DNA of 34,693 bases, from positions 1 to 34,693 of the forward strand of contig JBLGAC010000042.1 in the NCBI GenBank assembly GCA_047610385.1, written 5' to 3'. Positions 1 to 12,388 of this stretch are shown one piece after another. The notes beneath the pieces are model-generated. The model was not told where the DNA came from and searched no databases. It saw only the letters and a list, made by a program, of their open reading frames with translations. Within the stretch, counting starts at the first letter, position 1; each line of letters begins with the position of its first letter. Made by a program: the position numbers and the translations under genes. This DNA is from JBOCEF01 sp047610385. GTDB taxonomy: Bacteria > Pseudomonadota > Alphaproteobacteria > Rhodobacterales > Rhodobacteraceae.

Positions 1-1
1 G

Positions 2-280
2 CGATATCTCAGCCTCTACAACGGCCGGCGGCCCCACTCGTCGTTTGACGGGAAAACCCCCGATCAGGCCTGATTCAACGCGCAGACGCCCGAAGCGGCC
101 GCGGCGGCGGCGGCGGTGGCGGTGGCGTAAACGAGGCGGAAATCCACCTAAGAAACACCCGGAAGTTGTTCAACCAAACCGAGCCACCTCAATGAGCGGT
201 CGTGAGCCACGCCTCGGCGCTTGTGACGGCCATGGTAATCCCCCCATTTTTGGCGGGGGTCAGTCGCAGAATTTACACGG
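2..280 (+). mobile_element. IS3-family element remnant, 3' end with OrfB C-terminus
   Basis: From base 2 the forward strand reads RYLSLYNGRRPHSSFDGKTP, the highly conserved C-terminal block of IS3-family OrfB transposases. The frame meets TGA at 71-73, where family members usually have a Tyr before Phe-Asn. It then continues as FNAQTPE and a run of Ala/Val codons to TAA at about 125-127. The polyalanine tail is coded by a GCG-rich triplet repeat at 97-127. The sequence after it, to about 280, resembles the non-coding end of such elements, but I could not place the terminal repeat. The gene is cut by the window edge and carries an in-frame stop, so it is a fragment, probably inactive. Bases 281-449 hold nothing I recognise. 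Confidence 0.75.
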
Positions 281-449
281 CCGCGTTCAGATTTTGGGCG
301 CGGGCTATGCCGTCGATGCCCCATTGCCCGGCAATAATTTGCCCTCAAACCATGAGAGTAATGTTCGGGCGTTCATGGCTTTAGGCCCACATCCATTGCG
401 CGTCGAAGTATTTACCCCCTAAATGATTTATTAATTCATAAATAAATGC

Positions 450-1250
450 CGAACAGTCCAATTTTAGTGTTCGACATCGACCTTCAACTGAGACTTTCCT
501 GGCTGGACGTGCTGGATCGAAATCCCCCGCGTCTCAGCCCAATCGTCCCGTTGCCCTTTCTCGGGCATTTAAAATACGTGAAAAGAGGCAACGATGGACT
601 TGGCTATGTTGGGCGCGTCTGGTGTGGGCAATCGCTTGGGCTTGTCGCGTTTCAATCGCTTTCGACGTTTGATGGGCAGGTTCGCTCCAGCTCGCGGTCG
701 ATGCACCTGATGGTGAGTACAAAAAATCACCTGATCACCAGACGAATAGGCGCGCTTATTTCTCCGCAGATCGCCCTTTACTTTGCGCAGATACAGGCTG
801 AATCCCCAAGTTTTTTTGGCGTTGGTCAGCCCGATCAAAAGTTTGGTGATCCGCTCGTTCTCGCCGCTCAGTCCGGGGCTGTAGTGAAAGCAGGTCTTGC
901 CAAAGCCAAAGGCCCGGCAGGCCACAGCGATGCCGACCCCGCAGCGGACCACCGCCGTCACGGCCATCCGCTGCACAGCAGGCGATATTTGTATTGCTGA
1001 GAGGACCCCGACGTTGACCCACGGCAAATATGCGCACTTGCCTGCCATTAAATGGATCGCCATTTATTAAATGCGCGCGCTTCCTCTCGGCGTTTGCTGC
1101 GCAAAAGCCTGCCGGGCAGCGGCATCATGCCGTGCTCACGACATGGGCTCGGCCACAGGCACGCTGCCCCCGGCCTGACGCAGGATGCCCATGATCTGGG
1201 CCTCGGCGCAGCCGCCTTTTCCAATCGGAATATCCTCAATCAATCAGCCA
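450..1250 (-). mobile_element. Degenerate IS3-family element (OrfA and OrfB remnants)
   Basis: Read on the minus strand, 1250 to about 1050 gives an OrfA start broken over two frames: EAQIMGILRQAGGSVPVAEP in one, CREHGM and then KWRSI in another. This is the helix-turn-helix part of IS3-type OrfA. From about 990 to 570 follows an OrfB N-terminal part with CRAFGFGKTCFHYSP, GLTNAKKTWGFSLYLRKVKG and RKRLKRDKPKRLPTPDAPN, again typical of IS3 OrfB. The catalytic DDE region after it is not readable, so the element is truncated and frameshifted. It is in opposite orientation to the fragment at the window start. Bases 1251-1511 hold no gene I can recognise. Confidence 0.8.
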
Positions 1251-1511
1251 ACAAAATTCGGCTCATAAGCCCTGTTAACTACGGACGTATGACCAACCAT
1301 CTACGCGATTTTGTTGCAACCCCCGCGGCGGCAATAGCGCCAGTATGGGTGGCCGCGTTGCGCTGAACGTGCAGGCCAGCGCTGTGTCTTTGGCATCGCG
1401 TTCACGCCGCTTCCTCGCCTCGATTGAGCGGGAATGTCGCCTCAAAGAACATGGATCAATACATCTCGCGGATTTGCCAGATATGGATCAATGCCTGATG
1501 GAGGCGCCGAT

Positions 1512-4500
1512 ATGCCATTGTTCAGAACATTTTCCACCCGCGCGGTCTGCACCGCAGCACTTGTGATGATCGGCGCGGCCTATGCGCCTGCATCGGAATC
1601 ATTTGTTCCCGAGCGTCGCAGTGTCGTGGCCGAGGACACTGATTTCTACGGCGGCGACATCGGGTCAATCCTTGGCAGTGACTTCGACGCCTGCCAACGC
1701 GCCTGTCTGAGCGACCGCGCATGCCATGCCTTCACCTATAACGGCCCCTCAGCGGCCTGTTTTCTAAAATCAGACGTTGAGCGGGTGATAGATTTCGAAG
1801 GCGCGATTTCAGCGCTGGTTGTTGATGCGCCACCAGAGGCGCTCGCACTTGCGCAGCGGCGGGCCACCGATCTGAATTTCCTGCCCGAAGGCTACCTTGC
1901 CCAAGCGCGCGACTTGGCCTCAGCTTTGGGCGCGCAGCATCGGGCGAACAAAAACGCCGCGATGGGCGATGTCGCGGCGGCGCGCAGTGCGGCGCAACGC
2001 AGGGCGGCGCGACATGCGGCGCGGTCGGGTGAATGGGACATGGCTGTGGCCTTTCAGAGCGCGGCGCTCAACCTCCTCGACACATCGCAGGGCTGGACTG
2101 ATCTTTCGGGCTATTACCTTCGCTCTGAGGCCAATCAGCGGGCTGCCCGGCGCAACGCTGCCCCCACCGCGATCAACGGGTATCTGCGGGCGCAAGCGCC
2201 GGGCCAGCAAGCCGCAGCCCTGAACCAGCTTGCCATGGCGCTGGAACAGCGCGGTCAGGGCCGCGCGATGATCGTGGCGCGGCACCTGTCCTACGACCTC
2301 ATGCCCGAGGCAAAAACCTACATGGCCCTAACCCTCGCGATCTCTCGCCATGGGTTTCGGATACTGGCGCACAGCGTTGAGTCCGACGCCGCCGCGCCGC
2401 GCATCTGCGTGACCATGTCGGAGCCGCTGAACCAGACCGGGTTCGATTACGCCCCCTATGTCAGGGTTGAGGGCGAGGACTTGCCGGTCGAGACGAAGGA
2501 TCGGCAGATCTGCGTGGAAGGCGTCTCCCACGGGCGGCGCTACAGCATCACCCTGCGCGCTGGTTTGCCGGCCGCGAATGGCGAGACGTTGGCGCGCTCA
2601 GCGCATCTTGAAATCGCGGTACGGGATCGCACGCCTTCGGTCCGCTTCACCGGCCGGGCCTATGTGCTGCCCAAAAGCGGGCCTGCGGCAATTCCCGTGG
2701 TGACGGTTAACCTTGATGAGATCGCGATCAAGATCCACCGCGTGGGCGACCGAAACCTGATGGCCATCATTCAAGATGGGCTTTTTGACAGCCAGCTCAA
2801 CGCCTATCACGAAGACAGGCTGCGCGATCAACTGGGCGAGGAGGTCTGGACCGGTTTTGGCCTAGTGGAGCGCAAGCTGAACGCAGATGTGACCACCGCA
2901 ATCGCGATCGGCGACGCAATCGCCACGTTTGAACCGGGAGCGTACGCGATGACCGCCCGCACCCCGGGCGAAGACACACGCTGGGAAGATGCCGCGACGC
3001 AATGGTTCTGGTCACCGATCTGGGCCTGACTGCGATGACGGGCGAAGATGGGCTGCATGTGTTCGCACGCGCGCTGTCCAGCGCTGAGGCGTCGGCAGGG
3101 CTTCAGCTCTGGCTGATTGCAAGAAACAATGAGGTGCTGGGCGAGGCAATGTCAGACGCTGACGGCTACGCGCGGTTCGCGCCGGGCCTGACGCGAGGAC
3201 AAGGCGGATCGGCGCCCGCGCTGGTGAAGGCCACGGCTGTGGGCGGCGATTTTGCCTTTCTCGATCTTTCGCGCCCCAGCTTTGATCTTTCCGACCGCGG
3301 CGTCGGCGGGCGTGCGCCGTCCGGGCCGGTTGATGTCTTTGCCACCACGGAGCGCGGCGCCTATCGCCCCGGCGAGACCGTCCATGCAACCATTCTGGCC
3401 CGCGACCCGCGCGCCAATGCCATCGAAGACCTGTCTTTGACCGCCATCGCCCCCCGCCCCGATGGCGTGGAGCATTCACGCAGCCAGCTCATCGATCAAG
3501 GTGCGGGAGGGCGGGCATTTGACATCGCGCTCGACCCTGAGGCGCAGCGCGGCACGTGGCGTATGGCGATCCATGCCGATGCCAAAGCGCCCGCGCTGGC
3601 CAACGCCGCTTTTCTGGTCGAAGATTTCATGCCTGAGCGGATTGATTTCGATCTGACCGCGCCCGACGGCCCGGTTGCCGCGGCGGATGGGTTAAATGTC
3701 TCAGTTGCCGCGCGCTATCTTCACGGCGGCATCGGCGCAGGGCTGGCGATTGAGGGTGAGACCCGTGTGTCAGCCAGCGACACCATGGCCGCATTCCCGG
3801 GCTTCGCCTTTGGCCTGCATGATGAGCAAGTGAATGCCCGGCTTGAGGCCCTGCCCTCCAGCCTGAAAACCGACGCCCAAGGGCGCGCAACCGTGCCGCT
3901 GCGCCTGCCAAAAATGGCACCGGTCACCAAGCCGCTCAAAATCACCGCCATCATCCGTGCGCGCGACACGTCCGGGCGCCCGGTGGAGCGCACGCTGACC
4001 CGCGCCTTGATGCCGAACGGCCCGCGCATCGGGATCAAGCCGCTGTTCGATGGCACCGCAGAGGAAGGCAGCCTTGCACGGTTTGAAATGATCGCGGTCG
4101 GGGCGCTCGCCCAGCGCATCGCACTTGATCGCGTCGCCTGGACCCTGTCGCGGGTTGAGACGCGCTATCAATGGTACAAAATCAACGGAAGCTGGAACTA
4201 TGAGCCGCTGGTCACCCGCAAGCGCGTCGCAAGCGGCGAATCTGCGCTGAACAGCGATGCCGCCACGCTGATCGAAGCGCCGGTGCGCTGGGGCCGGTAT
4301 GAGCTGAAGGTGATCAACCGCGATGGCGCGCATACCGCCGCCAGCGTTGGCTTTGCTGCGGGATGGCACACGGCGGCTGGTGTCTCACAAACACCTGACC
4401 GGCTTGAGGTCGGGTTGGACAAGCCCGCCTATCAGATCGGGGACACCGCGCGCGTGCGCCTTGTTTCTCGCAGCGCAGGCAAGGCGCTGGTGATGGTGAT

Positions 4501-7010
4501 GGACGGTCGGCTGATCGACATGCGCGCGGTTGACGTAATGCCCGGAGAGACCGTGGTTGAGCTGCCAGTGACTGACGCCTAGGGGGCCGGGCGCCTATGT
4601 CACGGCGACGCTGATCAGCCCGATGTCCAATGCGCAAAAACGCAACCCGACCCGCGCCATCGGGCTGGCTTGGGCGCCGGTTGATCCCAGATCGCGCCAA
4701 TTGGCGGCGCGTTTCGCCACGCCCGATGAGGCCCCACCACGCCAGCGCTTTGATGCCACCATCGAAATCAGCAACCTGCCTGCGGGAGAGGTCGCCTACG
4801 CAACCATCGCCGCGGTTGATGTCGGCATCCTCAACCTCACCAGCTTTAAGGCGCCCGCGCCTGAGGATTGGTATTTCGGGCAGCGCAGGCTGGGGATCGA
4901 GCTGCGCGACGTCTACGGGCGCTTGATCGACGCAATGCAAGGCGCGCGCGGACGCATTCGGTCGGGCGGCGATGCAGCTGCCATGCGCGGCCAATCGCGG
5001 CCCCCGACTGAGAGGTTGCTCGCCTTCTTCAATGGACCGATCCGGGTGGGGGCCGATGGACGCGCGACCGCAAGCTTTGATTTGCCCGATTTCAACGGGT
5101 CGGTGCGGCTGATGGCGGTGGTTTGGAGCAAGAATGGCGTCGGACACGCGGCCAAGGACGTGCTGGTGCGCGATCCGGTGATTGTGTCGCTCAGCGGCCC
5201 CCAATTCCTTGCGCCCGGTGACCGGAGCCGGGTTCAGATTGACCTGACCCATGCGTTTGGACCCGTCGGCATTGCGACGGTCGACGTGACGGCGGATCCT
5301 GAATTGGCGATTGGCTGGGATGGCCCGCAGCGCGTTGCCCTTGGCGCGTCCGGGCGCATGGTGCTGGAGGCGTCTGTCTCAGCGCTCAGCGTTGCAAACC
5401 CCGCCCTGCATGTGGTCGTCACCACGCCGGGCGGCGACCGGTTGGAGAAGACATTGATCGTGCCGATTAGGGTGAACGATCCGGAAACCACGCGCCAGCG
5501 CCGCGTCACGCTCAAGGCCGATGGCAGCCTTCTCGCCCTCGGCCCTGACATGTTCGGCGAGCTTGTGCCCGGCACGGGCCACGCGTCTTTCGCGATCGGC
5601 CCGCTCGCGCTTCTCGACGTTCCCGGGCTGCTGACTGCGCTGGACCGCTATCCTTATGGCTGCACTGAGCAGCTCGCATCACGCGCACTGCCACTGCTGT
5701 ATTTCGATGAAGTCACCGAAGCTATGGGCCTTGGCCAACGCCGCGACGTGGCCGAGCGCGTTGCGGTGGCGATCGGCAAGGTGCTTGCCAACCAATCTGG
5801 TTCGGGTGCGTTCGGCCTTTGGCGACCTGGCGCGGGCGATCTGTGGCTTGATGCGTATATCACCGATTTCCTCAGCCGGGCACAAGCTGCCGGGCATGCT
5901 GTGCCGCAGATCGCCTTCACCGCGGCGCTGGACAATCTGCGCAATCAGATCGCCTATGCCGAGGATTTTGAACAGGGCGGCGAGGGTGTCGCCTATGCGC
6001 TGATGGTGCTGGCGCGCGAAGGAATGGCGTCAGTCGGCGACCTTCGCTATTACGCCAACGAGAAGGCAGGAGCGCTGGCAACCCCGCTGGCCAAGGCGCA
6101 GATTGCGGCGGCCCCCAGCTTTTATGGCGAAACGCAGCGGTCGCAAATGATGTTCCGTCTCGCGCGCGCCCAGATCACGCGGATCAAGGGCCCGGACCAC
6201 GGCTGGCGCGCCGATTACGGATCGGACCTTCGCGACGCTGCCGGCGTGCTTACGCTCGCGCTTGAAAGCGGGACGGAGGCGCTGGACCCTGACGCGCTGG
6301 CGCAATGGATCGCGGCGCTGGGGGGCGCGCGCAGATCAACCCAAGAGCAGGTCTGGACCTTGCTTGCAGCGCATGCCTTGATCAAGGACGCGTCTGCCGG
6401 GGCGATCTTGGTCAACCAAGTGCCGATTGAAGGCACCCTGATCCGGCTGTTTGACGCCGATACGCTCGCCGCAAGCGGCCCGTTGGTGATTGAGAACCGC
6501 GGGCCTCGGCCAATCAATGCGGTTCTGACCACCTTCGGCATTCCGACCGAACCGCAGCCCGCCAAAGGCAATGGCTACACCATCGAACGCAGCTATTTCA
6601 CCATGACCGGCACGCAGGTCGCCCCCGAGACAATCGCGCAGAACGCCCAGCTGGTGGTCAGGCTTTCGATCATCGCGCAGGATGCCCGTCAGGCGCGGCT
6701 GATGATCGACGACCCGCTGCCCGCCGGGTTTGAGATCGACACCCCCAACCTTCTGCGCGCGGGTGATCTGGATGCGCTCGAATGGCTCGATACCGATCAG
6801 CGGATCGTGCATGCGCAGTTCCGCGTGGACCGGTTCCTGCCGGCGGTGGATCAGGACCACGACACGCAGATCCAGCTTGCGTATATCGTGCGCGCTGTGA
6901 CGCCGGGCCGCTACCATCACCCGGCGGCTGTCGTCGTGGACATGTATCGCCCCAGCCTGCGCGCCCGAACCGAAACCGGGATCGTCGAAATCCTGGCCCC
7001 GGCGCGCTGA
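1512..7010 (+). pseudogene. Alpha-2-macroglobulin family protein, two frameshifts
   Basis: This is a bacterial alpha-2-macroglobulin, a periplasmic protease trap of the E. coli YfhM type, about 1,830 codons if repaired. I start it at ATG 1512 because MPLFRTFSTRAVCTAALVMI is a signal peptide; the open frame reaches further up but looks non-coding. A PAN/Apple-like cysteine domain follows at residues 40-90 (ACQRACLSDRACHAFTYN). MG domains follow, and the thioester motif Cys-Thr-Glu-Gln lies at 5661-5672 in GCTEQ, so the chemistry for covalent trapping is coded. The frame breaks near 3005, where one base appears lost after QWF, and near 4580, where an extra A turns TGG into TAG; removing it gives DAWGPGAY. 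Both sides match the family closely. It ends one base before pbpC, the usual pairing. Sequencing error is the alternative to real inactivation. Confidence 0.85.
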
Positions 7011-7011
7011 G

Positions 7012-9084
7012 ATGATCGGGCGAGGCATGCGCCGCGCCGCCGCCGCGCTGGCTGTGGGTGTGGTTCTGGCCGCCGCTGGCCTGCGGGCGGCGGACCGGTG
7101 GATCGACGCGACGGATCTGCCGAACCTGTCGCCGTCGGTTTCAGTCACGGTGCTGGATCGGCGCGGCATGTTGCTGCGCGCCTTCACCGCCCCCGACGGA
7201 CGCTGGCGGTTGCCGGTCGATCTGGAGGCGTTGGACCGTGGGTATCTCACGCAGTTGCTTGGCTATGAGGATCGCAGGTTCCACCGCCATTCCGGCGTTG
7301 ACCCATGGGCCGTGCTGCGGGCGACGGCGCTCAATCTACGTGCGGGGCGGATCGTATCGGGTGCCTCGACCATCACGATGCAGCTCGCACGATTGCTGGA
7401 AAAAAACCCCAAGCCGGAATTTCGCGGCCAAGTTCCGGCAGGCCCGCGTGGCATTGGCGCTGGAGAGGCGTCTGAACAAGGATCAGATCCTTTCGCTTTA
7501 TCTGACCCTGGCACCTTATGGCGGAAACATCGAAGGGGTCCGCGCCGCAAGCTTGAGCTATTTTGACAAAGAACCGCGCCGCCTTACCCCCGCTGAGGCC
7601 GCACTGCTGGTGGCCTTGCCCCAATCGCCCGAGGCGCGCCGTCCGGGCCGCCGCCCGCGCGCGGCCCGCGCCGCGCGCGATCAGGTGCTGACCCGGTTGG
7701 AGCGGACGGGCGTCCTCGCCCCAGGCGACGCCGTCGCCGCCCGGACTGAGCCGATCCCCACACGCAGGCTGCGTTTCACGATGCTTGCCCCGCACATGGC
7801 AGAGCGGGTCCGACGCGAGGCGCCCGGCACAAAGGTGCACCGTCTGACCATCGACGGTGCTTTGCAGGCGCGGCTGGAAACGCTGGTCCATAATCACGCC
7901 GTGCGTTTGGGGCCTGACCTTTCAGCGGCATTGATCGTGGCCGACTTTCACAGCGGTGAAGTACTTGCCTCCGTCGGTTCACCCGATCTGTTCGACCAGC
8001 GCCGGAGTGGGTATCTCGACATGATGCGCGCGACACGCTCGCCGGGATCGACCCTCAAGCCACTGATCTACGGGTTGGCGTTTGAGGCAGGCCTCGCCTA
8101 TCCCGAAAGCATGGTGGAAGACCGCCCCACCGCGTTTGGCGACTATGTTCCGCAAAACTTCGACAAGGTGTTTCGCGGCACTGTCAGCGTTCGGCGCGCC
8201 CTGCAATTGTCACTCAACATCCCCGCGGTGATGGCGCTTGACGCGGTGGGACCAGCACCGCTGCTGACGAGGCTGCGCCGAGCCGGTCTCACCCCCCGCC
8301 TGCCTGATGGGCAGGTGCCCAGCTTGGCCATCGGGCTTGGCGGCGTCGGGCTCAGCCTGCGCGATCTTGTGACGCGCTATGCGGCGATCGCCCGTGGCGG
8401 AAAGGCAGTGGCGCTGTCCGAGCGGATGGCCGATGTCCACGCCGACACGGCGCCAAGGCAGGTGCTGAACGCACAGGCAGCGTGGCAGATATCCGACATT
8501 CTTGCCGGTGCGCCCGCACCGTCGATGGCGACCGCGAACTGGCTGGCCTTCAAAACCGGGACCTCCTATGGCCATCGCGACGCTTGGGCGATCGGGTTCG
8601 ATGGCAAACATGTCGCCGGCATGTGGCTGGGTCGCCCTGACGGGGTGCCAGCGCTTGGGATATCGGGGCTTGAAGATGCAGCACCGATCCTGTTTGACGC
8701 CTTCGCTCGTCTTGGGCGCGTGTCGCTGCCGCCGCCGCCGCCGGGGGTTCTCATCACCTCAAATGCCCAATTGCCGCCGCCGTTGAAGCGCTTGCGCAGG
8801 CCGCATTCGGGCCTGACGGCGCTGGTGGTCGCGCCGCAGATCGCGTTCCCACCCGATGGCGCGCGGGTCGCCTTAGGCTTTGGCGAGGACGCGGTGGGCC
8901 TTGATCGCGGCGCGCTTGCGCTGAAGGTGCGCCGCCGTTCACTTGGCTGGTCAATCGTCGCCGTCTGGACGCCGAGCCGTACGAGCGGGCGACACGTTGG
9001 AGCCCCGACGGGCCGGGCTTCGCATCCATCACCGTGATCGACGCCCATGGTGCCAGCGACCGTATCCAGGTGTTTCTGGAGTGA
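7012..9084 (+). pseudogene. pbpC: Penicillin-binding protein 1C, two frameshifts
   Basis: PBP1C is a membrane-anchored bifunctional peptidoglycan synthase. ATG 7012 follows the alpha-2-macroglobulin stop by one base. The N-terminus MRRAAAALAVGVVLAAAG is a signal anchor. The glycosyltransferase domain shows EDRRFHRHSGVD with the catalytic Glu and GASTITMQLARLLE. The transpeptidase domain shows the Ser-x-x-Lys box in SPGSTLKPLIYG, the SxN box in SLNIP and the KTG box in FKTGTSYGHRD. A C-terminal PBP1C domain ends in DRIQVFLE at 9084. The frame breaks in a run of seven A at 7400-7406; six A would restore it (LEKTPSRNF). It breaks again near 8930, before PPFTWLVN. All catalytic motifs survive in the repaired reading. 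Homopolymer slippage or sequencing error could explain the first break. Confidence 0.85.
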
Positions 9085-9799
9085 TCGATCGAACCGCACA
9101 GCCACTTGTTTGGCCCGCCTCAGCGCGCGCCGATCAATGATCAACCCTGTTTCGCCCTAGATATCTGACCTCAGGTTTTGATGGCGCAACCTCATCTCCC
9201 GAACGGAGGGATGCGCTATCCTCAAGGATGAGAGGGAAGTCCAAAAAAGGGCAGCGATCTGCTGACCCCCTCCCGGGCATTTTCAATGCCCTGCCAGGCA
9301 ATCGGCAGGCGATGCAAACTATCGCTGAGAGGGGGCTTTTCGCTGACGTATTCCAGACCGTCGTCGACGCGAATGACGCCCGCCCGGCCGGTAGCGCCAT
9401 TCGGAGACTTGCGGGCCCATCAAGACCTGCTGCCCTTGCGTTGTGACGGGCCGCGCGGCGCGGCGCGCAAATTGTGCGGCCCGGGCTGTGCGTCCGAATA
9501 ATTGGCTGATTTGCGTCCGGTGCGCGATCAAATGCTTGGCAGTGGGGTCTGACATCGAAAGTTGGCCTTCCGATCGCACGCGCGCAGGTCGATCGCGCGG
9601 CAGGGCGCTATTGGGCGGCTGCCTGCACCGATCAGGCCGGCTTTTTGCCCCATATGTCTGGATTTCGTTTCTGAATATGGTAATCAGTGATTATTATTTC
9701 CCACATGCCCGCATGACCAACCGTCGGGCTTGCAAGTGTTTGCAACGTAAACAGCACGATGAGAGACTTTAGCCTGCGCTGGGGGTGGATCAAAAAGCG
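9085..9799 (+). other. About 700 bases without a recognisable gene
   Basis: Short open frames exist on both strands, but none matches a family I recognise. The first half is moderately GC-rich and may be eroded coding sequence. Bases 9650-9780 are more AT-rich and probably hold the promoter of the downstream cyclase gene. I see no clear terminator after pbpC. Confidence 0.4.
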
Positions 9800-12317
9800 A
9801 TGAGCGAGAGCAGATCTCGAATCGAAAACCTGCCTGCAAAGGCCATCATCGGTGAAGCGAGGGAATTCGCCTTTCTCTCGACCGACATCGTTGGCAGTTC
9901 GGTCCTTCACCGACGCCATCCCAACGATACGTTCGTGGCGATGGACCTGCATGACAGGCTGCTCCATAGCGCAATTCGCCGTTTTGGCGGAAATCCGTTC
10001 AAGCACACTGGCGACGGCGTTATTGCGGTGTTCGACAATGCGGCAGACGCGGCGCACGCGGCCATCGCCGCCCAGCATGACATGCGTGCGGCGCAATGGT
10101 CCGGGACCGGACGGCTTCAGGTCCGTTGCGGCGTGCATGTGGGCGTTGCGCGTGCGCGCGGCAATGATTTCTTCGGGCTGCCGCTGTCGATGCTCAGCCG
10201 GCTTGAAGGCGCGGCCTGTTCCGATCAGATCCTGATTTCGGACATAGCGGTTCGGCGCATCGCCGCGCAGGACCATGCGGCATTCAGCTTTCTTGATCTG
10301 GGGGAACATCATTTCAAGGGCGTTGAGAAGCTGCGCGTCTTTTCAGGTGGTCGCGGACGGTCTGCCGAACAGCTTCGCGCCGATCGGGGGCAAACGCGAA
10401 CACATCAATGGCAATCTGCCGACCAGTCTCAGCTCCTTTCTTGGGCGTGAGGCAGAGCTGCAAGACCTCAGGGACATGGCCGTCAATGCGCGGATGTTGA
10501 CGCTTTTGGGCCCCGGCGGCATTGGCAAAACCCGGCTGGCGGTGGAACTGGCAGGTGCGCTTGAACCCGACTTTCCGGACGGCGCATGGATGGTGCAGCT
10601 GTCCTCGTTGGAGCGTGAGAGCGACCCGTGGCCGGTGTTCGCCTCAACGCTCGGGATCCCGCTGGTGTCCGGCGCCGATCGGCGGGTTCAGGTGTTGGAC
10701 CGTCTGCGAGACTCCAACGCGCTTTTGCTGATCGACAATTGCGAACATGTGCTTGATGAAGCGCATCTGCGACAGCCTTGATAACATCCCCCTTGCGATC
10801 GAGATCGCCGCAGGTCAGCTCAAGCGCTTTGCGCTGGAACGGATCCTGCGCGCCGCGGATACGCCGCTTGATCTGTGGCAGTCCAAGGCGCAGCGCAAAG
10901 CGGGGCGGCAGCAGACGTTGCGCCGCACGCTGGACTGGTCCTACGACCTGCTCGATCCGACCAGCCGCCAGGTGCTGGCGCTTCTTTCGGTGTTCTCAGG
11001 CCCGTTTGCAGAAGATCAGGGGCTGGCGGTCTGTGCAGAGCAGATAGAGGACGAGGTCGACGTTCTCGACAGCATTGAGGAGCTGATCGACAGTTCTTTC
11101 CTGAGCGCGCATGTCGAAGGCAAGCGGCGGATCAGCATGCTGCAGACTGTGCAGGCCTTTGGACGTGAAAAGCTTAAGAAAGCCGGTCTGACACGGCAGG
11201 TGGAGCATCGCCACGGCCAGGTGATGGCCGCGCGGTGCCGCGAACTGGGCGCGCGGTTCGCTGGTGAGCGGGAACGCGACGCAGCCGCCGCGATCCTTGC
11301 GGATCTGAGCAACATCCGGTCGGCGCTTGAACGTGCGCTGCCTCAGGACCTCAGGCTTGCAACTGCCATCGTGGGGCCGTTGTTCATGTTCGGCTATTTC
11401 CATCGCGGGTCGGAAACCAGCGCCTGGCCAGGCCAGATCATGGCGCGCCCCGGGGCCGATGCGCTGCCAGAGGCGCCCATGCTGCTGGCCGCCGCCGCGG
11501 GACACATGTTCCATGATCGCGGCGACCCGGATGCGGCGCGCGCGTTGATCGACCGGGGTTTTGTCCTTGAGGCGAGCGGCGGCAAGTCCAGCCGAGGATG
11601 GCTGCCCCATGTCGCCGGACAGATTGCGTTCTGGTCACGAGAGCCCGCAAAGTTCATCAGCTGTCACCTGAGAGCGATCGCGCAGGCCCGCAAAGAAGGC
11701 GATCTTGCCTGTGAGATCATCGACATGGCCATGGCAGCGCTGGTCAAGGCGCGCATGGGCGATCTTGACGGTGCGCGGGCGCTGATTGAGGCCTTGTCGC
11801 GCGCCGAGCCCTTGGTCAGCCAGCCTTCATTGATCGGCTATATCTACTTTGCAAAGGGTGGCGTGACCCGGTTCGAAGATCCCGAAAGGGCGATCGAGCA
11901 GCTCGAAACCTCCGTCGAATGGGCCAAAATTGCCGGGAACCTGCTAGGCATCCAGCGGATCAACGGCATGGCTTCGGCCATCAAGGCCAAGCAGGTGCCC
12001 CCTGAAAAGGCGCTGGTCAATGAGATCGAGGCCTTGATGGCGCTGCCTGAGCATGGCGCAACCTTTTACGTCTGGACGTGCATCAGCCGACTGTTGTCGC
12101 TGCTGTTCACGCTGGGGGCTGACACGCAGCTCGCGGTCATTGCGGGTGCGCTGCAGGGCTCTCCGCTCAAGCTCGGCAAGACGGCGCAGAAATCTTCCGA
12201 GCGCGGGCGCGGATGGGTGCCGCAGCATTCGATCGGGCGGCGGCGCGCGGGCGCACGCTCTCGCTTCTCGAAGTGCGCGCATACTTGTTGGAGGTGGTGC
12301 AAGATCTGGCGCTTTGA
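9800..12317 (+). pseudogene. Class III cyclase / NB-ARC ATPase regulator, frameshifted and internally deleted
   Basis: The gene coded a large regulator: an N-terminal class III nucleotide cyclase domain (FLSTDIVGS metal-binding Asp, HTGDGVIAVF, SRLEGA), then an AfsR/LuxR-like ATPase with P-loop GPGGIGKTRLA, Walker B ALLLIDNCEHVLDEA and GLPL-like LDNIPLAIEIAA, then a helical repeat region. ATG 9800 is preferred; GTG 9785 is possible. The frame breaks near 10340 in TTTT; with three T it reads LRVFQVVADGL. At about 10760 the sequence jumps from HVLDEA to ICDSLDNIPLAIE, and by family comparison roughly 130 residues between Walker B and the GLPL motif are missing. A last break near 12185 separates KLGKTA from a natural-looking tail, ARMGAAAFDRAA to VVQDLAL, ending at 12317. 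The Asn usually found in the cyclase N-x3-R motif reads Ser. The deletion cannot be a simple base-call error. Confidence 0.8.
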
Positions 12318-12388
12318 TGAAGGGCCCGCAATCTTCCGGGTGCGTTTTTGATCGATAGACCAGTTGATTTCAAAGGGGAAACATCTCA

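Noticed and set aside
97..127. GCG triplet repeat as a regulatory or unstable repeat
   Set aside because: It is the polyalanine tail of the truncated transposase frame, so needs no further explanation.
4314..5252. 312-residue reverse open frame
   Set aside because: Antisense shadow of the alpha-2-macroglobulin gene with Arg/Pro-rich composition and no recognisable domain.
9228..9446. 72-residue forward open frame in the gap after pbpC
   Set aside because: No family match or convincing ribosome site; overlapped by an equally unconvincing reverse frame.
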